A program made the translations under genes and the position numbers. Below are positions 28,343 through 36,862 of a stretch of DNA of 64,000 nt, in pieces (the stretch's first letter is position 1; every line of letters starts with the position of its first letter). Origin of the DNA: Ferrithrix thermotolerans DSM 19514 (GTDB lineage: Bacteria; Actinomycetota; Acidimicrobiia; Acidimicrobiales; Acidimicrobiaceae); the NCBI RefSeq assembly GCF_900128965.1, contig NZ_FQUL01000006.1, positions 17,482 to 81,481 of the forward strand, written 5' to 3'. Under the pieces are notes generated by a model. The model was not told the origin of the DNA. It did not search any database and saw nothing but the letters and a program-made list of their open reading frames with translations.

Positions 28343-29941
28343 TTAGTCCTCAAGGGGCGGGTAGGTGTGATGGTCGGGGAAGTTTCCAAAGAGCTTCTCA
28401 CCTGGAGGCCCCTCCGTTACTGCTTGTACAAGATACTTGCCACCCACGAAGGCGCCCTTCCACGAGGCTCCTTTTCCACCGAAGGGTTCGGCCTTGTCGC
28501 CTCTTGAGCGGACCTGGTTGATGCCGACCTTGTAGGCGTTTACGTCTTGGGCTAACTTAGAGGCGAGGTCGATGTCGTCGCAAGCGATTGAGGAGACTAG
28601 TGCTCCGTTCGATACGTTCATCTGAGCGAGCAGTTCTGCCTCTGTATCTACGAGCACGATGGTGTCTACCGGTCCAAAGGGCTCTGCGTGATAGAGGCTG
28701 GATGACTTTGGAGGTTCCAAGATGGACTGCGGCGCCAGATATGCGGAGAGATCTTGACCTTCAATGAAGTTCTCAGGGTTCAACTTTCCTCGGTATAAGG
28801 GGGTGCCGCCACGTTCGATCGCCTCCTCGACGGTTCGTTCTAGCTCCTGAGCCTTCGCCTTGTTGATAAGCGGTCCGAAGTCAACGGCAGGGATTGGATC
28901 TGAAGGATCAGATACCGCCAAGGGGTGTCCTACGTTCAAAGACTTTAGGACCGGGATATACATCTCCAGGAACTGATCGAACAGCTGTCGCTGGACGACA
29001 AAGCGGGGGTACGCGGTGCAACGTTGCTTTGCGTAGTCAAAACCTTTCTTCACGTCCTTAGCGAGTTTGTCCCAGTTAGAGAAGTTCCATATGCCCCAGG
29101 CGTTCAGTCCTTCTTGTTCTAACATGTGTCTCTTGTCCGTGCGTACCAGCTCTGAGGCGATCTGACCGCCTGTGTCTCTTCCTCCCACAAAGGCAAGGCA
29201 TCCGATCTCAGGGGAGCGGACCAACACCGAGGAAAGCTTTCCTCCAAGCCCTGATACTAAAGTGACGGGAAGCCCCTCGTCGACCGCAAAGCTCATAGCA
29301 AGTGTAAGAGCAGCTACACCCCCATCTGTGGGGGCCTTTGCGATCACCGCGTTTCCAGCCAGCATCTGCACCAACATGGAGTGAGCTAGTACAGAAAGTG
29401 GATAGTTCCAAGAGGCGATGTTGGACACCGGTCCAGGTAGAGGACCACGACCTACTAACATCTCGTCGATGTTTTCGATATACCAGTCAACGCCTTCTGT
29501 CGTTCTATCGACGGAGACGAGGCTTTGTTGGTAGGGTTTACCTATCTCCCAGACCAGCAGGAGTGCAAGGAGTTCGCGGTTCTCCCGAATCTTGCTTACC
29601 ACCTTTGCGATGCGCTCTTTCCTCTCGGAGAGAGGAACCTTGAGCCAGTCAAAGTGGTCTTTGACGCAGGCTTGAAGTGCTACGGCGGCCTGGTCGGTCT
29701 CAAGTAGGGAGGGCCCTACGATCATGGAGCCGTCTACAGGGGAGTAGGTTGGGTTTGGTTCTCCCTCTTCTCTCCATCTACCTCCCCAGAGATTATTTAT
29801 CCTACCAGGATAAAAGGCTGAGGGAGCGAGCTTTGCGGCTTGGTCGTATACCTCTGCAAAAGATGTGCCAGGTTTCAAAGTCTTTTTCTTTGAGATGTTT
29901 TTAGTCACACATACATATTCGTAGGTGATACAGAAAATCAT
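28343..29941 (-). CDS. aldehyde dehydrogenase family protein
   Basis: This NAD(P)-dependent aldehyde dehydrogenase has the nucleophile cysteine in AKQRCTAYP and the oxyanion region SWNYPLS. The glutamate loop, LELGGK in most relatives, reads LEQEGLNAWGI. The substrate cannot be told. The frame stays open back to 30208, which would overlap miaA by 216 bp with non-family sequence, so I place the start at ATG 29941 (532 residues) or GTG 29908 (521 residues); neither has a clear Shine-Dalgarno. It is the only minus-strand gene between recA and lexA and splits the usual miaB-miaA neighbourhood, suggesting an inserted accessory gene. Confidence 0.85.
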   Translation of the reverse strand: MIFCITYEYVCVTKNISKKKTLKPGTSFAEVYDQAAKLAPSAFYPGRINNLWGGRWREEGEPNPTYSPVDGSMIVGPSLLETDQAAVALQACVKDHFDWLKVPLSERKERIAKVVSKIRENRELLALLLVWEIGKPYQQSLVSVDRTTEGVDWYIENIDEMLVGRGPLPGPVSNIASWNYPLSVLAHSMLVQMLAGNAVIAKAPTDGGVAALTLAMSFAVDEGLPVTLVSGLGGKLSSVLVRSPEIGCLAFVGGRDTGGQIASELVRTDKRHMLEQEGLNAWGIWNFSNWDKLAKDVKKGFDYAKQRCTAYPRFVVQRQLFDQFLEMYIPVLKSLNVGHPLAVSDPSDPIPAVDFGPLINKAKAQELERTVEEAIERGGTPLYRGKLNPENFIEGQDLSAYLAPQSILEPPKSSSLYHAEPFGPVDTIVLVDTEAELLAQMNVSNGALVSSIACDDIDLASKLAQDVNAYKVGINQVRSRGDKAEPFGGKGASWKGAFVGGKYLVQAVTEGPPGEKLFGNFPDHHTYPPLED

Positions 29942-29992
29942 GCCGAATTCTGTCCTAAATGTGATCGCTGTTCTTGTGATGCAGTGAGCTAA

Positions 29993-30928
29993 GTGCGTGA
30001 AACCTCTTATCATGTGAGGGAGGTGTACAGAGGTCCCATAGCTATAGTAGGCCCAACAGCGAGTGGCAAGACGAGGCTTGCGCTTGATTTGATGGAGCTG
30101 CTCCCACACTACGAGGCTGTCTCGGTTGATTCGATGACGATCTACAAAGAGTTTAGCGTTGGAACTGCAAAACCAACAGAAACCGAACTTGCCGGTCACC
30201 CTTATCATTTGATTTCTGTGGTCTCGGTAGTAGAAGAGTTCTCACTAGCGGAGTTCATAACTTTGGTCCAGAAGATGAAAGAGGAGATAGAGAGGCGCTT
30301 CAAGACGGCCCTTTATGTGGGAGGAACATCCCTTTATCTAAGAGCCGTGGTCGATGGTCTTACACCCCAGCCAACATATAGTGGCCTGCGGCTCTGGCTT
30401 GAGACCGTCTCTTTACATCTAGGGCAAGGAGTCCTTTATCAAATTTTGAAGACCGTGGATCCGAAGGCGGCATCGAAGATACTTAGCACTAACGACCGAA
30501 GGGTGATTCGTGCCCTTGAGGTCTCTTTGGGGTCAGGCATGCATAAAAGCATTTACGGTGAGGTCTTCTCGAATCCAGATGGTGCGGGAGGAGTGCTTCA
30601 GTTTGGGGTGAAGGTCTCAAGAGAGGTGTTGTACAAGCGTATCGAGGAGAGGATCCATCTACAGCTCGAGCAGGGCTGGATCGACGAGGTGGCCGCAGTT
30701 ATCGAGAGCGATAAGGTGATATCCAGAACGGCAGCCCAGGCTATCGGGTACAAGGAGCTTGCGGCTTACCTTAGGGGAGAGCTTGATTACGATGAGGCCG
30801 TTGAGCTTACCGTTCGGCGGACGAAGAATCTGGCTAAACGCCAACTAGCTTGGCTTAGAAGAGACAGTCGCATCCTATGGATCGAGACCCTGGACGAGGT
30901 TCTCGAGCGACTAGATGGGACTCAGTAA
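29993..30928 (+). CDS. miaA: tRNA dimethylallyltransferase MiaA
   Basis: MiaA transfers a dimethylallyl group to A37 of tRNAs reading U-initial codons, making the substrate of MiaB. The P-loop IVGPTASGKT, the DSMTIYKEFSVGTAKPT segment and GGTSLYLRAVVDGL are all present. The 311 residues match the family. GTG 29993 is used; GTG 30014 or 30023 would remove a short non-conserved N-terminus and has a purine-rich GAGGGAGG nearby, so the exact start is uncertain. It is divergent from the aldehyde dehydrogenase and followed by dapF after 20 bp. Confidence 0.93.
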   Translation: MRETSYHVREVYRGPIAIVGPTASGKTRLALDLMELLPHYEAVSVDSMTIYKEFSVGTAKPTETELAGHPYHLISVVSVVEEFSLAEFITLVQKMKEEIERRFKTALYVGGTSLYLRAVVDGLTPQPTYSGLRLWLETVSLHLGQGVLYQILKTVDPKAASKILSTNDRRVIRALEVSLGSGMHKSIYGEVFSNPDGAGGVLQFGVKVSREVLYKRIEERIHLQLEQGWIDEVAAVIESDKVISRTAAQAIGYKELAAYLRGELDYDEAVELTVRRTKNLAKRQLAWLRRDSRILWIETLDEVLERLDGTQ

Positions 30929-30948
30929 GTTTGAGTGTATCTTTATGT

Positions 30949-31779
30949 ATGAAAGAGGTAGTTACGCAGTACTCAAAGTATAACGGTTTGGGAAACGATT
31001 TCTTGGTTCGACTCCTACAGAGTGAAGGCGACCTAACTAGCTCTGATGACGTAAGGCGTCTTTGTGATCGGAGATACGGATTTGGTGCCGACGGGGTGAT
31101 CGAGACCTTCGTCAAAGAACTAGGTGGTGCTTATATGCACCTGGTGAACTCTGACGGTTCTATCGCCGAGATGAGCGGAAACGGGGTGCGGTGCCTTATC
31201 CACCACTTGGTGAGGGTTCAGGCGATGGAGGCTAAAGACGCTGTAACCCTCGATACGCTTGCGGGACCGAGGAGGGTTCAGGCTCTTGGTTTTGTCGCCC
31301 CTCAGGTTCTTCTCTCTAGCGTTGAGATGCCCCGTGCAAAGGTCACAGCTCAAGAGGTTCTAGGCGTGAAGGGGTATCTCGTTGACGTTGGCAATCCCCA
31401 CTTCGTGATCGAGTGCAAAGATATCTCAGAGCTTAGATCGCAGCCTCTATCGAAGATCGGTCCTGAGCTAGAGGGTGCCTTTGAAGGTGGGGCAAACATC
31501 GAGTGGGTCTACCTTGAGAGTCATTCGAAGGTACATCTACGGGTGTGGGAGAGGGGAGCGGGTGAGACTTTGGCGTGTGGCACTGGATCTGTGGCCTCAT
31601 TTACAGCCCTGTCAGAGGTCGCTACATTGGACGAAAGAGTCGAGATCCTAAATCCAGGAGGCTCTCTCTGGGTAAGTGGGGGAGATGGACTCTCCGATGC
31701 GGAGACGCTCTGGCTGGAAGGACCATCTGTTTATGTGGGTGACATATATGCACCTGACTCCAGCGTCGGCCATCTATGA
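30949..31779 (+). CDS. dapF: diaminopimelate epimerase
   Basis: DapF interconverts LL- and meso-diaminopimelate without a cofactor, giving the form used in peptidoglycan and lysine synthesis. Its two catalytic cysteines are visible in MSGNGVRCL and ACGTGSVA, and the N-terminal YNGLGNDFLV is typical. The 276 residues fit. ATG 30949 is preferred over upstream in-frame starts, which would run inside miaA and lack conserved sequence. The stop overlaps the hflX start by 4 bp. Confidence 0.95.
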   Translation: MKEVVTQYSKYNGLGNDFLVRLLQSEGDLTSSDDVRRLCDRRYGFGADGVIETFVKELGGAYMHLVNSDGSIAEMSGNGVRCLIHHLVRVQAMEAKDAVTLDTLAGPRRVQALGFVAPQVLLSSVEMPRAKVTAQEVLGVKGYLVDVGNPHFVIECKDISELRSQPLSKIGPELEGAFEGGANIEWVYLESHSKVHLRVWERGAGETLACGTGSVASFTALSEVATLDERVEILNPGGSLWVSGGDGLSDAETLWLEGPSVYVGDIYAPDSSVGHL

Positions 31780-33047
31780 CGCTTATTGAACGCTCCTTTC
31801 AGGAGAGAATCATACTGGTTGGGGTGGCTTTGGGTGGAAAGAGCTATGAAGAGGTAGAAAGTGACCTCGACGAACTTGCTCTTTTGGTGGACACTGCAGG
31901 AGCCTTGGTGGTAGGACGAGTGATCCAAAGGAGGGATCGTCCCGATCCGGCCACCTTTGTTGGCGCTGGAAAAGCGGAGGAGATTCATCAACTCTCTGAA
32001 GTGCTAGACGTAGACACGGTCGTCTTTGATGAGGAGTTGACACCAGCGCAACAACGAAATCTAGAGAAGATCTTTGGAAGGACCGCGATCGACAGAACGG
32101 CGGTGATCTTGGATGTTTTTGCGCAAAACGCCTCTACACCAGAGGGCAAGGCGCAGGTTGAGTTGGCGCTTTTGTCCTACCGACTCCCAAGGCTTCGAGG
32201 GAAAGGGAAGGCGCTCTCTCAGCAGGTTGGGCGAATCGGAACCAGAGGACCAGGAGAGACAAAGCTAGAAGAAGACCGTCGCCGTCTACTTGAGCGTATG
32301 TCAGCGCTGCGACGAGAGTTGAAGGCGATTCAAAGCACTAGACAGCTTCAGAGACGATCCCGAAAGAGATCGAGAGGGGCAACTGTGTCGCTCGTGGGGT
32401 ATACGAACGCCGGCAAATCGACCCTTATGAATCAGCTGACAAATGCAGGCGTATTGGCAGAAGACAGGCTCTTTGCGACTTTGGATCCCAGAACCAGAAG
32501 GCTGAGCCTTCCAGGTGGGGAGAGCATCACTTTGACTGATACCGTTGGCTTTATAAAAAAACTTCCCCACCAGCTTATCGAGTCTTTCCGGTCAACCTTG
32601 GAGGTTATCTCTGAGGCGGATCTTTTGATCCATGTGGTTGACGGCTCCTCGCTCAATGCGCTTGAGCAGATGAAGGCTGTGCGTGAGGTTCTAGATGAGA
32701 TCGGAGCAGGTAAAGTGGAAGAGGTCGTAGCCATAAATAAGGTGGACCTCCTTGAAAGTTCCGAGCATATTCAAAAGGTGGTGCCCGGTGCGGTCCTAGT
32801 ATCTGCCCTAACCGGTCAAGGTGTTCATGAGTTACTCTCTGAGATATCAGGTCGACTGCGCAGAAGAGCGGTTCTGAAGGAGATCTCGGTTCCCCTGCAA
32901 CATGGAGAGCTCCTGGCTTTCTTGCACAGAGAGGGAGAGATCCTATCGGAGAGAATCGACGAAGACGGCATAAACGTACTTGTAAGGTTGGAACCGGCGT
33001 CGCTTGGTCTGCTTGAGAAGATGCTGAGCGAAGTAGATGAAAGGTGA
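31776..33047 (+). CDS. hflX: GTPase HflX
   Basis: HflX is a ribosome-associated GTPase that splits stalled or hibernating ribosomes. The N-terminal HflX domain contains ELTPAQQRNLEKIF and the family signature RIGTRGPGETKLEEDRR. The G domain has GYTNAGKST (from residue 208), DTVGFIKKLPHQL and NKVD. The length of 423 residues is normal. It overlaps dapF by 4 bp, the usual miaA-dapF-hflX arrangement. Confidence 0.96.
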   Translation: MTLIERSFQERIILVGVALGGKSYEEVESDLDELALLVDTAGALVVGRVIQRRDRPDPATFVGAGKAEEIHQLSEVLDVDTVVFDEELTPAQQRNLEKIFGRTAIDRTAVILDVFAQNASTPEGKAQVELALLSYRLPRLRGKGKALSQQVGRIGTRGPGETKLEEDRRRLLERMSALRRELKAIQSTRQLQRRSRKRSRGATVSLVGYTNAGKSTLMNQLTNAGVLAEDRLFATLDPRTRRLSLPGGESITLTDTVGFIKKLPHQLIESFRSTLEVISEADLLIHVVDGSSLNALEQMKAVREVLDEIGAGKVEEVVAINKVDLLESSEHIQKVVPGAVLVSALTGQGVHELLSEISGRLRRRAVLKEISVPLQHGELLAFLHREGEILSERIDEDGINVLVRLEPASLGLLEKMLSEVDER

Positions 33048-33062
33048 TTCAAAGGTGATTCA
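33041..33062 (+). repeat. 11-bp tandem duplication at the hflX stop
   Basis: AAGGTGATTCA occurs twice in a row; the first copy contains the hflX stop codon. This looks like a simple slippage duplication with no coding effect. Confidence 0.7.
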
Positions 33063-33167
33063 ATCGAGTCAAAGCGCCCCGGTTGATCCTTTTGGGTTGG
33101 TCTGATGTAGACGGTGGTGGTAGTTGATGTCTTTGGGGGATGTAGTGATTGGTAAACTACGTAGGCT

Positions 33168-34310
33168 ATGTATTTTCGTTCAGAGTCCTCTACTGGCTTT
33201 AAGCTACCTCCATACCCCTACGACCTGCTAAACGGTATAAAGGCGTCGGCGAGGACCTTGTTTGATGAGGTTGTCGACCTCTCGATCGGAACCCCTGTTG
33301 ATCCACCGCCTCTATTTGTGCCCTCTGCACTGGCAACTTCAGGGAAGGAGAGAAGTTACCCCCCATCCTTCGGTACGCTGCAGCTTAGGTCATCGGCGTC
33401 GGCTTGGATGAAGCGAACCTTTGGGGTAGAGATCGACCCAAGTTCAATAGGTGCTACTTTGGGTTCGAAGGAGTTTATAGTCTCACTTCCACGTTATCTA
33501 AGACTTATAAATCCAAATAAAAACACGGTTTTATTTCCTCAGATCTCCTATCCTTCTTATGAGATGGGGGCCCTCTTAGCCGGCTGCGTCCCTTTCAAGG
33601 TCCCACAGGACGAGTCGGGTCTACTGCTTTTGGACTCTTTGCCAGAGTCGGTGGTTGAAGACTCGGCTTTGTTGTGGCTCAATCTCCCATCAAACCCCAC
33701 TGGAAAGAACGCAGGGATGCGAGAGGCTCTAGCTTGGGCTTCCAAACACGGTGTCGTTGTTGCTTCAGACGAGTGCTATGCGGACTTTACGTGGGATGGG
33801 CGGGCTAAGTCTGCGCTGGAGTTCGGGACTAGAGCGGTCCTAGCTGTGCACTCACTGTCTAAACGGTCGAACATGGCTGGGCTTAGGGTCGGCACCTACA
33901 GTGGAGACCCTGAACTCGTTGAGTACATATCCGAGGTCCGTAAGCACAGCGGGATGATGGTTCCAGGCCCCATTCAAGACGCAGCAGCGGGAGCTCTAAT
34001 GGACGACGGTCACGTCATGACTCAGCGGAGTAGGTATCTAGAGCGACTGCAGATAATGAGCGAGGCTCTAGGAAGGATTGGTCTCGAAGCGCCTCTGCCC
34101 GAAGGCGGCTTCTATCTGTGGACAAAGGCACCAGCGGGAGCCTTTGTTAGCGGATTTGACTTTGCAAACTGGCTGGCAAAGGCTGGCGGTTTCGTATCGT
34201 CGCCTGGTGAGCTTTACGGCGCAGATGGAGTCTGTGTGCGCATAGCGATGGTGGCAACAACAGAGACGATCAAGGTATTGGCGCATAGGGTTCAAGACGT
34301 TCGTATATGA
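33168..34310 (+). CDS. dapC: succinyldiaminopimelate aminotransferase (class I/II, DapC-type)
   Basis: This PLP aminotransferase most likely converts N-succinyl-2-amino-6-ketopimelate to N-succinyl-LL-DAP. The PLP lysine lies in VHSLSKRSNMAGLR and the substrate/PLP motif LWLNLPSNPTGKNA is clear. The 380 residues fit the actinobacterial DapC group. Substrate assignment rests on its neighbour: dapD begins 10 bp downstream. A TAAACT hexamer lies nine bases before the ATG and may be a -10 element; no Shine-Dalgarno is seen. Confidence 0.85.
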   Translation: MYFRSESSTGFKLPPYPYDLLNGIKASARTLFDEVVDLSIGTPVDPPPLFVPSALATSGKERSYPPSFGTLQLRSSASAWMKRTFGVEIDPSSIGATLGSKEFIVSLPRYLRLINPNKNTVLFPQISYPSYEMGALLAGCVPFKVPQDESGLLLLDSLPESVVEDSALLWLNLPSNPTGKNAGMREALAWASKHGVVVASDECYADFTWDGRAKSALEFGTRAVLAVHSLSKRSNMAGLRVGTYSGDPELVEYISEVRKHSGMMVPGPIQDAAAGALMDDGHVMTQRSRYLERLQIMSEALGRIGLEAPLPEGGFYLWTKAPAGAFVSGFDFANWLAKAGGFVSSPGELYGADGVCVRIAMVATTETIKVLAHRVQDVRI

Positions 34311-34320
34311 GGAGGACTGA

Positions 34321-35142
34321 GTGAGTCTAAAGGAAGAGATCGAGTCGCTTTGGGAGCGCAGAGACACCTTAGGAACCGAAGATGTAGATGCCAGAGACTC
34401 TGTATTTGAGGCCTTAGATCTACTAGACAGAGGACTGGAGAAGGTTGCCTTCATTGATCAGAACGCAGATGTTGTCGTAAATGAGTGGCTTAAGTACTCT
34501 ATTCTACTTTCATTTAAAGTGCGCAACCTCGTACGCTATGAGGTAGGACCTTTTGAGTTTTTAGACAGGCTTCCCCTAAAGAAGAACTACTCCGAGATTG
34601 GAGTAAGGGCACTGCCTGGAGCCTCTGCGCGATTTGGGTCTTACTTGGGACGTGGCGTGACGCTCATGCCATCCTATGTAAATATCGGAGCGTACGTGGG
34701 AGAAAATACCATGGTTGATACCTGGGCCACGGTTGGTTCGTGTGCTCAGATAGGTAGCAATGTCCATCTCTCTGGAGGTGTGGGGATAGGTGGAGTTTTA
34801 GAACCAGCTCAGGCGAGGCCGGTTATAGTAGAAGACGATGCCTTCATAGGATCTCGTGCCATGGTTACCGAAGGAGCGAGGGTCGGAAGAGGTGCCGTCT
34901 TGGGAGCTGGCACGATCTTGAACCCCTCGATCCCTGTCATTGATGTAAATACTGGCGAAGAGCTTTCAAGAGGTGAAGTTCCCTCTTGGTCGGTGTGTAT
35001 CTCAGGTACACGAACTAGGAGCTTTCCCGGTGGTACCTTTGGCCTTCCTTGTGTATTGGTGATAAAGAGATTGAACGAGGGCGAGCGCCACAACAAGACG
35101 CTTTTGAACGACCTATTGCGCGAGCACGGTGCAGCCATCTAG
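34321..35142 (+). CDS. dapD: 2,3,4,5-tetrahydropyridine-2,6-dicarboxylate N-succinyltransferase
   Basis: DapD adds a succinyl group to tetrahydrodipicolinate, committing DAP synthesis to the succinylase branch. An N-terminal helical domain (ERRD..., WLKYSILLSFKV) is followed by a left-handed beta-helix of hexapeptide repeats with PSYVNIGAYVGENTMVD and TWATVGSCAQIGSNVHLSG. Size (273 residues) and sequence resemble the E. coli-type DapD, not the about 317-residue enzyme I know from mycobacteria. GTG 34321 has GGAGGA 6-8 bases upstream. dapE is not in the window. Confidence 0.93.
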   Translation: MSLKEEIESLWERRDTLGTEDVDARDSVFEALDLLDRGLEKVAFIDQNADVVVNEWLKYSILLSFKVRNLVRYEVGPFEFLDRLPLKKNYSEIGVRALPGASARFGSYLGRGVTLMPSYVNIGAYVGENTMVDTWATVGSCAQIGSNVHLSGGVGIGGVLEPAQARPVIVEDDAFIGSRAMVTEGARVGRGAVLGAGTILNPSIPVIDVNTGEELSRGEVPSWSVCISGTRTRSFPGGTFGLPCVLVIKRLNEGERHNKTLLNDLLREHGAAI

Positions 35143-35177
35143 AGACAGAGTCTGTAGAGGGTTGTAGGAGTGCCTAA

Positions 35178-35843
35178 CTAGTAGGTCCGCATCAGACCTA
35201 AAACCTTACCGATAACGCCGTCTCGTTCGTCGCTGAAGTAGATGGTGGAGCGTTCTTCGCTGTAGGTGGAGTTTCTGGCTCTCAGCTTGGGAACTCCATC
35301 TCGGTCCTCGTAGACCTTTACGGTTCCATCTTGTCCTCCATTTATAAGTGCTACCACGATGTCTCCGTGTTTCGCGGTTCTTTGAGAGCCGACCACCACC
35401 ACGTCGTCTTCGAAGATTCCGATATCTACCATGGAGTCGCCCCTAACCTTCAGGGCAAAGAGCTTTCCAGATTGTGAACCTATGAGATCTGAAGGAACAG
35501 CAAAGGTGTTTTCAAAGTGTTCCTCAGCTAATACCCCAACTCCGGCGGCTACGTCTCCGAGTAGGGGAACCAGGAGGACCGGCTCGTCACCTTTCTCTGG
35601 GGCTAAAGAGTCAGGGCTTTGGGTAATGCTAAGCGCACGTGGTTTTGTTGGGTCCCTCACGATCTGTCCGGCTTTTTCGAGAGCTCGCAGGTGGTACTGG
35701 ACGGTCGATGGCGACGCAAATCCAATGGCGTCCGCTATTTCGCGTACCGATGGAGGGTAGCCCTGTTCTGCGACTACCTTTTTAATAAAGTCCATAATCT
35801 GTCTCTGTTGGGCTGTCGGTAGCTGAGGGCTCGATCTTTTCAT
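35178..35843 (-). CDS. lexA: SOS repressor LexA
   Basis: LexA represses DNA-damage genes until RecA filaments trigger its self-cleavage. The N-terminal winged helix-turn-helix (PPSVREIADAIGFASPSTVQYHL) binds GAAC-N4-GTTC boxes. The self-cleavage site is Ala100-Gly101 (GDVAAGVG), the catalytic serine is Ser137 (GDSM) and the lysine Lys176 (TVKVY). The 221 residues are standard. ATG 35843 fits, and two operator-like boxes lie 25-65 bp upstream in the divergent region, consistent with autoregulation and shared control of the LysM gene. Confidence 0.97.
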   Translation of the reverse strand: MKRSSPQLPTAQQRQIMDFIKKVVAEQGYPPSVREIADAIGFASPSTVQYHLRALEKAGQIVRDPTKPRALSITQSPDSLAPEKGDEPVLLVPLLGDVAAGVGVLAEEHFENTFAVPSDLIGSQSGKLFALKVRGDSMVDIGIFEDDVVVVGSQRTAKHGDIVVALINGGQDGTVKVYEDRDGVPKLRARNSTYSEERSTIYFSDERDGVIGKVLGLMRTY

Positions 35844-35867
35844 AAAAACTATTGTAACTTTAAATTA

Positions 35868-35879
35868 GAACATGTGTGC
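35868..35879. promoter_or_regulatory. imperfect LexA box, lexA side
   Basis: GAACATGTGTGC matches GAAC-N4-GTTC with one mismatch. It is 25 bp from the lexA start and 29 bp (centre to centre) from the perfect box. Confidence 0.55.
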
Positions 35880-35896
35880 GAATCTGTAGTACAGTA

Positions 35897-35908
35897 GAAC
35901 ATATGTTC
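35897..35908. promoter_or_regulatory. LexA box overlapping the LysM gene start codon
   Basis: GAACATATGTTC is a perfect palindromic box in the lexA-LysM divergent region. The ATG of the LysM gene (35903) lies inside it. Confidence 0.8.
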
Positions 35909-36268
35909 GCATTAAATGAAAAATCTTCAACCTATTTCGAAGATTACTCAATCCCAGGCTCTCACCCCGCTAATACTCTCCATGGAAAGATAGGAGAGCG
36001 AATCTATCTCTGGTTGTGCTACGGGTTGTTTATGGTAGCACTGGCCTTTGTAGGACTGGGACTTTACTCGCACTTTATCTCCTCCAAGGGCCAAAGCGCC
36101 GTTGTAGCTAGGGAGTATGTGGTAAAGCCCGGGGATACTTTGTACTCGATAGCGCTTCGCTACAGTGACGGGTCTGATCTCAACCAATATCTCTACTCCT
36201 TGGAACAGGAGGTAGGGCCTAACGCGCTGATTTATCCCGGAGAGATTATACAACTCCCTTCGGCATAG
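35903..36268 (+). CDS. membrane-anchored LysM protein, likely SOS division inhibitor (YneA/DivS/ChiZ-like)
   Basis: The 121-residue product has a cytosolic N-terminus of about 33 residues, one membrane span (about 34-58) and an outside LysM domain (about 71-119, VVKPGDTLYSIALRY...YPGEIIQLP) that would bind peptidoglycan. Small membrane LysM proteins encoded divergently from lexA are SOS-induced cell-division inhibitors: YneA in Bacillus, DivS in Corynebacterium, ChiZ (Rv2719c) in Mycobacterium. nrdR follows, as in mycobacteria. ATG 35903 lies within a LexA box and 7 bases after TACAGT, suggesting a leaderless SOS-controlled mRNA. GTG 35876 is an alternative start. Function is inferred from architecture and position. 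Confidence 0.82.
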   Translation: MFALNEKSSTYFEDYSIPGSHPANTLHGKIGERIYLWLCYGLFMVALAFVGLGLYSHFISSKGQSAVVAREYVVKPGDTLYSIALRYSDGSDLNQYLYSLEQEVGPNALIYPGEIIQLPSA

Positions 36269-36361
36269 GTGAACTATCATAAAAGCTGTGGTCAGCGGCA
36301 TCACCTAAAGAATCTTCTGCATGAGCATATAGATTTTATCTGTAGGCCAATGATGGATTGA

Positions 36362-36862
36362 GTGATAGGTTTGCGCTGCCCTTACTGTTTTAGGGATGAA
36401 GATCGGGTTGTGGACTCGAGAACGGTCGATGATGGGGACGCCGTGAGACGTCGGCGCGAGTGTCTGGCATGTGGGCGTAGGTTTACCACATTTGAAAAGG
36501 TCGCCGAAGATACAAAGATTGTCGTGCTCAAAAGAAGAGGCGCTAGGGAGAGCTTCGATCGGGAGAAGGTGGCACAAGGCATGAGAGCAGCTTTGAAAAA
36601 TCGACCCTTTTCGGACTCGGAGATCGACGCTTTGGCGGCCGACGTCGAGGAGGAGATTCGATCGTTCAAGGAGGAAGTAACCTCGCAAGAGATAGGTCAA
36701 ATCGTCTTACGACGGCTTTTCGAGGTCGATGAGGTGGGGTATATGCGCTTTGCCTCTGTTTACAAGGGGTTTGAGCGGCTTCAGGACTTCACCGAAGAGG
36801 CCTCATTTGTCTCTCCGGCAGTGCTTGAGAAACGGGAGGATGATAGAGATGTTGGTGAGTGA
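36362..36862 (+). CDS. nrdR: transcriptional repressor NrdR
   Basis: NrdR represses ribonucleotide reductase genes in response to ATP/dATP. The zinc ribbon is made by Cys6/Cys9 (CPYC) and Cys34/Cys37 (CLAC), followed by the ATP-cone domain (about 46-136; LKRRGARESFDREKV). The 166 residues are a little longer than usual at the C-terminus. The start is GTG 36362, as 'MIGLRCPYC' needs little extension. It lies downstream of lexA and the LysM gene, the arrangement seen in mycobacteria, and overlaps the next gene by 14 bp. Confidence 0.94.
   Translation: MIGLRCPYCFRDEDRVVDSRTVDDGDAVRRRRECLACGRRFTTFEKVAEDTKIVVLKRRGARESFDREKVAQGMRAALKNRPFSDSEIDALAADVEEEIRSFKEEVTSQEIGQIVLRRLFEVDEVGYMRFASVYKGFERLQDFTEEASFVSPAVLEKREDDRDVGE

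Noticed and set aside
29942..30208. N-terminal extension of the aldehyde dehydrogenase to 30208
   Set aside because: The extra 89 residues overlap miaA on the other strand and look like non-coding composition (many Cys, His, Arg), unlike the family N-terminus.
30877..30948. Upstream extension of dapF
   Set aside because: It runs inside miaA and adds a non-conserved segment before the typical YNGLGNDFLV beginning.
36300..36700. Minus-strand frame opposite nrdR
   Set aside because: It mirrors the conserved NrdR zinc and ATP-cone coding sequence; no independent evidence.
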